Assembly: GCA_035558955.1 (NCBI GenBank)
Contig: DATMBX010000067.1
Location: 1-8,122 of the forward strand
Source of the DNA: DASVDE01 sp035558955
Lineage (GTDB): Bacteria > Actinomycetota > Thermoleophilia > Solirubrobacterales > 70-9
DNA length: 8,122 nucleotides
Direction: 5' to 3'
A model generated the notes under the pieces. It did not search any database and had not been told where the DNA came from. It saw nothing but the letters and a program-made list of their open reading frames with translations. Positions 5,556 through 8,122 of this stretch are shown here, one piece after another. A program made the position numbers and the translations under genes. Each line of letters begins with the position of its first letter. Position 1 is the first letter of the stretch.

Positions 5556-6362
5556 ATGAGCGAGACCGCGATAGCAAGGGCGTTCCTGCCTGCCAAGTCG
5601 TTCTTCGAACAGGCGGGCGACATGGTGATTCTCACCGCGCGAACGATCGGGTCGGCGGTGCGCCCTCCCTATCCCTACGGCGAGGAGTTCATCGAGCAGT
5701 TCCTCGTCGCGTTGAGGGTCTGCTGGTTCCCGCTGCTGATATCGATGGTCGCGGTTTGCTTCGGGGCGCCAGGCCTGCAGGCCGGGAACTTCCTCGCGCT
5801 GTTCGGGGCGCTGGACCGCCTCGGCGGCTTCTTCGTGTTGGCGTCGATCCGTGAGTTCGCCCCCTTCGTAACCGCGATCGTCGTTCTCGGGGCGGCCGGA
5901 AGCGCGATCACCGCCGACCTCGGGGCGCGCAAGATCCGCGAGGAATTGGATGCGCTGCAGGTGCTCGGCGTGGACCCGATCAAGAACCTTGTGGTGCCGC
6001 GCTTCCTGGCTTTGATGGTGATCACCGGCCTGCTCGACATCTACGCGCTTTGCGCGGGGATCACCGGGGGCATCATCACGGAGTTGCTTTACGGCCAGTC
6101 GCTGGGCGGCTTCATGGCGACGCTCTTCGCAAACGCTTCGGTCCTCGATCTCGCCGGCTCGGTGCTCAAGTGCACGCTGTTCGGCGCGATCATCGCGATT
6201 GTCTGCTGCTACAAGGGGATGACCGTCTCCGGCGGGGCCGCCGGCGTCGGCAGGGGGGTCAACGACGCTGTGGTGATCTCCCTGCTGGGGGTCGGCGCCT
6301 TCAACTACGTCTTCACCCAGACGATGCTGGCGACCAACCCGGAGCTGCAAGCGATTCGCTGA
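5556..6362 (+). CDS. MlaE/YrbE-family ABC transporter permease, standing alone
   Basis: A 268-residue integral membrane permease of the MlaE (YrbEA) family, which in Mla and Mce systems forms the lipid-translocating channel with an MlaF-type ATPase and MCE-domain proteins. Conserved elements are visible: 'REFAPFVTAIVVLGAAGSAITADLGA' region (99-124), the coupling-helix motif 'EELDALQVLGVDP' (129-141), 'NLVVPR' (144-149) and 'CYKGMTVSGGAAGVGRGV' (218-235). The length is normal and no key region is missing. In actinobacterial mce loci this gene is followed directly by a second permease and MCE genes; here phhB and arfB follow instead. The ATG at 5556 has GGGGAG touching it, too close to act as a normal ribosome site. 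The start is the first in frame after the intergenic dyad and matches the expected N-terminal amphipathic segment. Confidence 0.92.
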   Translation: MSETAIARAFLPAKSFFEQAGDMVILTARTIGSAVRPPYPYGEEFIEQFLVALRVCWFPLLISMVAVCFGAPGLQAGNFLALFGALDRLGGFFVLASIREFAPFVTAIVVLGAAGSAITADLGARKIREELDALQVLGVDPIKNLVVPRFLALMVITGLLDIYALCAGITGGIITELLYGQSLGGFMATLFANASVLDLAGSVLKCTLFGAIIAIVCCYKGMTVSGGAAGVGRGVNDAVVISLLGVGAFNYVFTQTMLATNPELQAIR

Positions 6363-6370
6363 GCGGGGAG

Positions 6371-6376
6371 CATAAT
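6371..6376 (+). promoter_or_regulatory. CATAAT, candidate -10 placed for a leaderless phhB mRNA
   Basis: CATAAT matches TATAAT at five of six bases and ends 6 nt before ATG 6383, which would put the transcription start on the A of the start codon. A GGGGAG at 6365-6370 is an alternative ribosome site, but at 12 nt it is too far away. An out-of-frame ATG at 6375 lies between them. Confidence 0.45.
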
Positions 6377-6382
6377 GGGGAC

Positions 6383-6661
6383 ATGGCGCTGCTTAGCGAC
6401 TCCGAGATCGAGGCGCGGCTCTCCGGATTGGACGGCTGGGAGCGCGCCGGCGAGGCGATCGCGAAGGAGTTCGATCGCGACGACTTCGTCGGCTCTGTGC
6501 GATTCGTCGAGGGCATCGTCAACCCGGCCGAGGCGATGAACCATCACCCTGACTTGACAATCTCCTGGAGCAAGGTGCGGGTGACGATCTCCACCCATTC
6601 CGAAGGCGGCCTGACCGAGGCCGACTTCGACCTCGCGGCGAAGATCGACGCCCTGGCCTGA
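6383..6661 (+). CDS. phhB: Pterin-4a-carbinolamine dehydratase (4a-hydroxytetrahydrobiopterin dehydratase)
   Basis: A 92-residue cytosolic enzyme, the usual size for the family. It dehydrates 4a-hydroxytetrahydropterin so that the pterin cofactor of aromatic amino-acid hydroxylases can be recycled. The active-site signature is complete: His54-His55-Pro56 ('NHHPDL'), Trp62, His72 ('STHSEGGLT') and Asp81 at the family spacing. The N-terminal 'WERAGEAIAKEF' is also typical. The start is the ATG at 6383. The reading frame stays open far upstream into the MlaE gene, but that is overlap noise. No aromatic hydroxylase gene is in view, and many bacteria carry this gene without one, so its role may be in another pterin reaction. 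It lies 20 nt after the MlaE stop. Confidence 0.92.
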   Translation: MALLSDSEIEARLSGLDGWERAGEAIAKEFDRDDFVGSVRFVEGIVNPAEAMNHHPDLTISWSKVRVTISTHSEGGLTEADFDLAAKIDALA

Positions 6662-6670
6662 GCGGCGGGC

Positions 6671-6676
6671 TACCGT
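6671..6676 (+). promoter_or_regulatory. TACCGT, candidate -10 placed for a leaderless arfB mRNA
   Basis: The TAnnnT hexamer ends exactly 6 nt before GTG 6683, with no Shine-Dalgarno between. The geometry is the same as upstream of phhB and of the antitoxin gene. Confidence 0.4.
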
Positions 6677-6682
6677 AGGCCG

Positions 6683-7096
6683 GTGGCCGAGATGCTGAGA
6701 ATCGACGAGCGGCTCTCGCTCCCGCTGGGGGAGATCGAGTTGCGCGCGAGCCGCTCATCCGGGCCGGGCGGACAGCACGCCAACGTCACCGCTTCGCGGG
6801 TGGAGGCGGTCTTCGACGTCGAGGCTTCGGAGACCCTTGACGAGTCGCAGAAGGCGCGGTTGATCGAGCGCGCCGGCCCGGTCCTCACCGCCGTGTCCCA
6901 GGACGCCCGCGGGCAGGCTCGCAACCGCGAGCTGGCGCTCCAGCGCCTGGCCGAGAAGATCGCCACCGGCCTCAAGGTCCCTCGCCGGCGCCGCCCGACC
7001 AAGCCGACCCGCCCCTCGCGCAGACGCCGCCTCGAGCAAAAGCGCCGAACCGCCCAGCGCAAGCAGGCCCGCCAGAAGCCGGTGGGTGAGGAATGA
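6683..7096 (+). CDS. arfB: Ribosome-rescue peptidyl-tRNA hydrolase ArfB (GGQ domain)
   Basis: A 137-residue release-factor-like protein, the normal length for ArfB (YaeJ). It enters the empty A site of stalled ribosomes and hydrolyses the peptidyl-tRNA. The catalytic Gly29-Gly30-Gln31 lies in 'SSGPGGQHANVTASRVE', followed by the small RF-1-like domain. A long basic tail (about 107-133, 'PRRRRPTKP...RRRRLEQKRR') would sit in the mRNA channel. No codon-recognition domain is present, which separates it from RF1/RF2. The start is GTG 6683, 21 nt after phhB; ATG 6692 (Met4) is an alternative that changes little. The gene ends 40 nt before the VOC gene. Confidence 0.93.
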   Translation: MAEMLRIDERLSLPLGEIELRASRSSGPGGQHANVTASRVEAVFDVEASETLDESQKARLIERAGPVLTAVSQDARGQARNRELALQRLAEKIATGLKVPRRRRPTKPTRPSRRRRLEQKRRTAQRKQARQKPVGEE

Positions 7097-7123
7097 GAAC
7101 CCGGGTATAACCCACACAAAGCG

Positions 7124-7130
7124 AAAGGAG
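7124..7130 (+). promoter_or_regulatory. Strong Shine-Dalgarno AAAGGAG for the VOC gene
   Basis: AAAGGAG lies 6 nt before ATG 7137. It is the best ribosome site on the plus strand here and sets the start at 7137 rather than at an upstream in-frame ATG (7086) inside arfB. TATAAC at 7106-7111, inside GGGT-ATA-ACCC, could be the -10. Confidence 0.75.
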
Positions 7131-7136
7131 CCGAAC

Positions 7137-7517
7137 ATGTTCGAGAACACGAAAGCGTTCAGCGGCTTTGCCGTCGACGACATGCAGAAGGCCCGCGAGT
7201 TCTACGGCGAGACGCTCGGGGTGAAGACCGAAGTGCTGGACGAGGATTACGGCCTGCTGGCCCTTCACCTTGCCGGCGAGCGGGACACGATCGTCTACGA
7301 GAAAGCGGATCTCGTCCCGGCGAACTACACGATCCTCAACTTCGAGGTCGACGACATCGACAAGGCGGTCGACGACCTCACCGCCCGCGGCATCGGCTTC
7401 GAGCGCTACGACGGCTTCGATCAGGACGAAAAGGGCATAGCCCGAGGCCCAGGCCCCGAGATCGCCTGGTTCAAGGACCCATCAGGCAACATCCTGTCGG
7501 TGCTCCAGCAGTCATAG
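7137..7517 (+). CDS. VOC (glyoxalase/bleomycin-resistance fold) protein, metal ligands apparently lost
   Basis: A 126-residue single-unit vicinal-oxygen-chelate protein with two beta-alpha-beta-beta-beta halves. The first opens with 'FAVDDMQKAREFYGETLGVK' (11-30), the second with 'LNFEVDDIDKAVDDLTARGI' (67-86). The family end motif 'WFKDPSGNILSVLQ' is at 111-124. Aligned by eye, the usual metal-binding His/Glu positions hold Phe8, Ile66 and Ser121, so a metal-dependent glyoxalase or dioxygenase role looks unlikely. Ligand sequestration or an uncharacterised role is possible. It has its own strong ribosome site and a likely -10, and is followed after 19 nt by a small unknown gene, probably co-transcribed. 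Confidence 0.88.
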   Translation: MFENTKAFSGFAVDDMQKAREFYGETLGVKTEVLDEDYGLLALHLAGERDTIVYEKADLVPANYTILNFEVDDIDKAVDDLTARGIGFERYDGFDQDEKGIARGPGPEIAWFKDPSGNILSVLQQS

Positions 7518-7536
7518 CTGTTGCCTCGCTGAATCA

Positions 7537-7887
7537 ATGGCGAAGAAGAAGCAGCGGCGCAGGCCCAAGGAGAGAGTTCCGACGGTCGACTACCTCGACG
7601 GCGAGGGAAACACGCTGACCCTGCGCCAGTCCCTCAATTCCAAGACGATCGCCAAGATCGGCGAGGGGCCGACTCGCGACGCCACCTCCCTCGACGACGC
7701 CTGGCGGCGTCGCTCCGAGCTCCTCTTCGAGCGCCTCGCGGTGCGCTGGGAGATAGCCGGCCTCCCCCTGACCGACCAAAGAATGCTCCTGGGTCGCTAT
7801 CGGATGGCCGATTCCGAAACCCAGCAATGGGTCCGCCAGACGATCGCCGAGCACGTGGAGCGCCATATTCCGGAGCTATCGGGATAA
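7537..7887 (+). CDS. Unrecognised small basic protein (116 residues)
   Basis: I do not recognise this family. The N-terminus is strongly basic ('MAKKKQRRRPKERVP', 1-15), a likely nucleic-acid or ribosome contact. A predicted beta stretch ('VDYLDGEGNTLTLR', 17-30) is followed by a largely helical second half with several charged and aromatic positions (Trp56, Trp71, Trp98). There is no signal peptide, membrane segment, cysteine pair or known catalytic motif. Codon use looks like that of its neighbours, the frame is clean, and the GC pattern supports coding. The start ATG 7537 lies 19 nt after the VOC stop and has neither a Shine-Dalgarno nor a TAnnnT hexamer at leaderless spacing, so translation coupled to the VOC gene is likely. 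Confidence 0.75.
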   Translation: MAKKKQRRRPKERVPTVDYLDGEGNTLTLRQSLNSKTIAKIGEGPTRDATSLDDAWRRRSELLFERLAVRWEIAGLPLTDQRMLLGRYRMADSETQQWVRQTIAEHVERHIPELSG

Positions 7888-7897
7888 GGCACCCTGC

Positions 7898-7903
7898 TAT
7901 TCT
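7898..7903 (+). promoter_or_regulatory. TATTCT, candidate -10 for a leaderless antitoxin mRNA
   Basis: TATTCT ends 6 nt before ATG 7910 and overlaps the left arm of the operator-like repeat, so binding there would block the promoter. Confidence 0.5.
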
Positions 7904-7930
7904 TTACCTATGACAGAGAAGGTAAAGAAT
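7899..7930. promoter_or_regulatory. Perfect 11-bp inverted repeat across the antitoxin start; probable autoregulatory operator
   Basis: ATTCTTTACCT (7899-7909) is perfectly inverted as AGGTAAAGAAT (7920-7930) around 10 nt that contain the ATG. The arms are AT-rich against a GC-rich background. The right arm lies within codons 4-7 of the antitoxin. AbrB-fold antitoxins of VapBC and MazEF loci typically bind such dyads over their own promoters. Confidence 0.7.
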
Positions 7931-8122
7931 CAGACCAGGGTTTCCAGCAAGCACCAGGTGACGATCCCCGTCGGCGCCTTCCGCATGGCCGGCTTCGAGC
8001 CCGGGGACACTCTGAAGGTAGAGGCCGAAGGGGCCGGCCGCGTGGTGCTGACGCGAGTCGATGAGCTGATCGATCGCTACTCCGGATGCCTGGACACCGG
8101 CGGCGACCTGCGCGAGCGCGTG
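7910..8122 (+). CDS. AbrB/MazE/SpoVT-fold antitoxin (VapB-like), C-terminus cut by window edge
   Basis: The first 71 residues of a swapped-hairpin DNA-binding protein. 'TRVSSKHQVTIPVGAFRMAGFEPGDTL' (residues 9-35) is the standard AbrB-type domain: V-S-S-K-x-Q-V-T-I-P, then G-[FL]-x-P-G-D. Strand-forming 'LKVEAEGAGRVVLTRV' follows. The region from residue 51 ('DELIDRYSGCLDTGGDLRERV') looks like the toxin-wrapping tail of VapB antitoxins. Most such proteins are 75-90 residues, so only a short piece is missing. A PIN-domain VapC toxin would be expected immediately downstream, outside this window. It starts at ATG 7910, 22 nt after the unknown gene, with a leaderless-type promoter inside its operator. 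Confidence 0.85.
   Translation, partial: MTEKVKNQTRVSSKHQVTIPVGAFRMAGFEPGDTLKVEAEGAGRVVLTRVDELIDRYSGCLDTGGDLRERV

Noticed and set aside
5541..6350. 269-codon open frame on the minus strand
   Set aside because: Antisense of the MlaE gene with a charge-biased composition and no domain.
6050..6661. Longer 203-residue version of the phhB product
   Set aside because: The extra N-terminus overlaps the MlaE gene in another frame and is Arg/Gly-rich noise; the 92-residue form starting at 6383 matches the family length.
7086..7136. Upstream ATG 7086 as the VOC start
   Set aside because: It lies inside arfB and has no ribosome site, while ATG 7137 has AAAGGAG at 6 nt and matches the family N-terminus.

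Overview
This is a GC-rich window (the A/T fraction looks like roughly a third) whose gene content points to an actinomycete-grade Gram-positive. A member of the Thermoleophilia/Solirubrobacterales type fits best. The reasons are the actinobacterial-style MlaE/YrbE permease, GTG and TTG starts, a lipoprotein signal, and several genes whose start codon lies about 6-7 nt below a TAnnnT hexamer with no Shine-Dalgarno, the arrangement of leaderless actinobacterial mRNAs. The lineage is an inference from overall feel, not from a marker gene.

Region by region: (1) 1-2472, minus strand: an MFS exporter-like permease, followed 31 nt downstream by a family-5 (peptide/nickel type) ABC substrate-binding lipoprotein that runs off the left edge. 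(2) 2473-2939: a 467-nt divergent intergenic region, unusually rich in structure. It holds a large dyad near the MFS start, repeated GCACAAGTT-like words, a 21-bp tandem repeat, and a strong plus-strand intrinsic terminator with no annotated gene in front of it, so a short divergent RNA or mini-gene is likely there. (3) 2940-4340: a membrane-anchored HD-GYP c-di-GMP phosphodiesterase. (4) 4364-5398: a zinc-dependent medium-chain dehydrogenase. (5) 5399-5555: an intergenic with a perfect 16-bp hairpin and a GTTAAC dyad. (6) 5556-7887, plus strand: an orphan MlaE-type permease, pterin-4a-carbinolamine dehydratase (phhB), ribosome-rescue hydrolase ArfB, a VOC-fold protein and an unrecognised 116-residue basic protein. 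(7) 7910-8122: the start of an AbrB/VapB-type antitoxin whose start codon lies between the arms of a perfect 11-bp inverted repeat; its toxin would lie just beyond the right edge.

The plus-strand genes look like a loose housekeeping/accessory series rather than one pathway. Several appear to have their own promoter directly at the start codon. No complete novel defence or biosynthetic system is visible. The most unexplained DNA is the 2495-2915 intergenic array with its divergent short transcript, followed by the antitoxin operator at 7899-7930.
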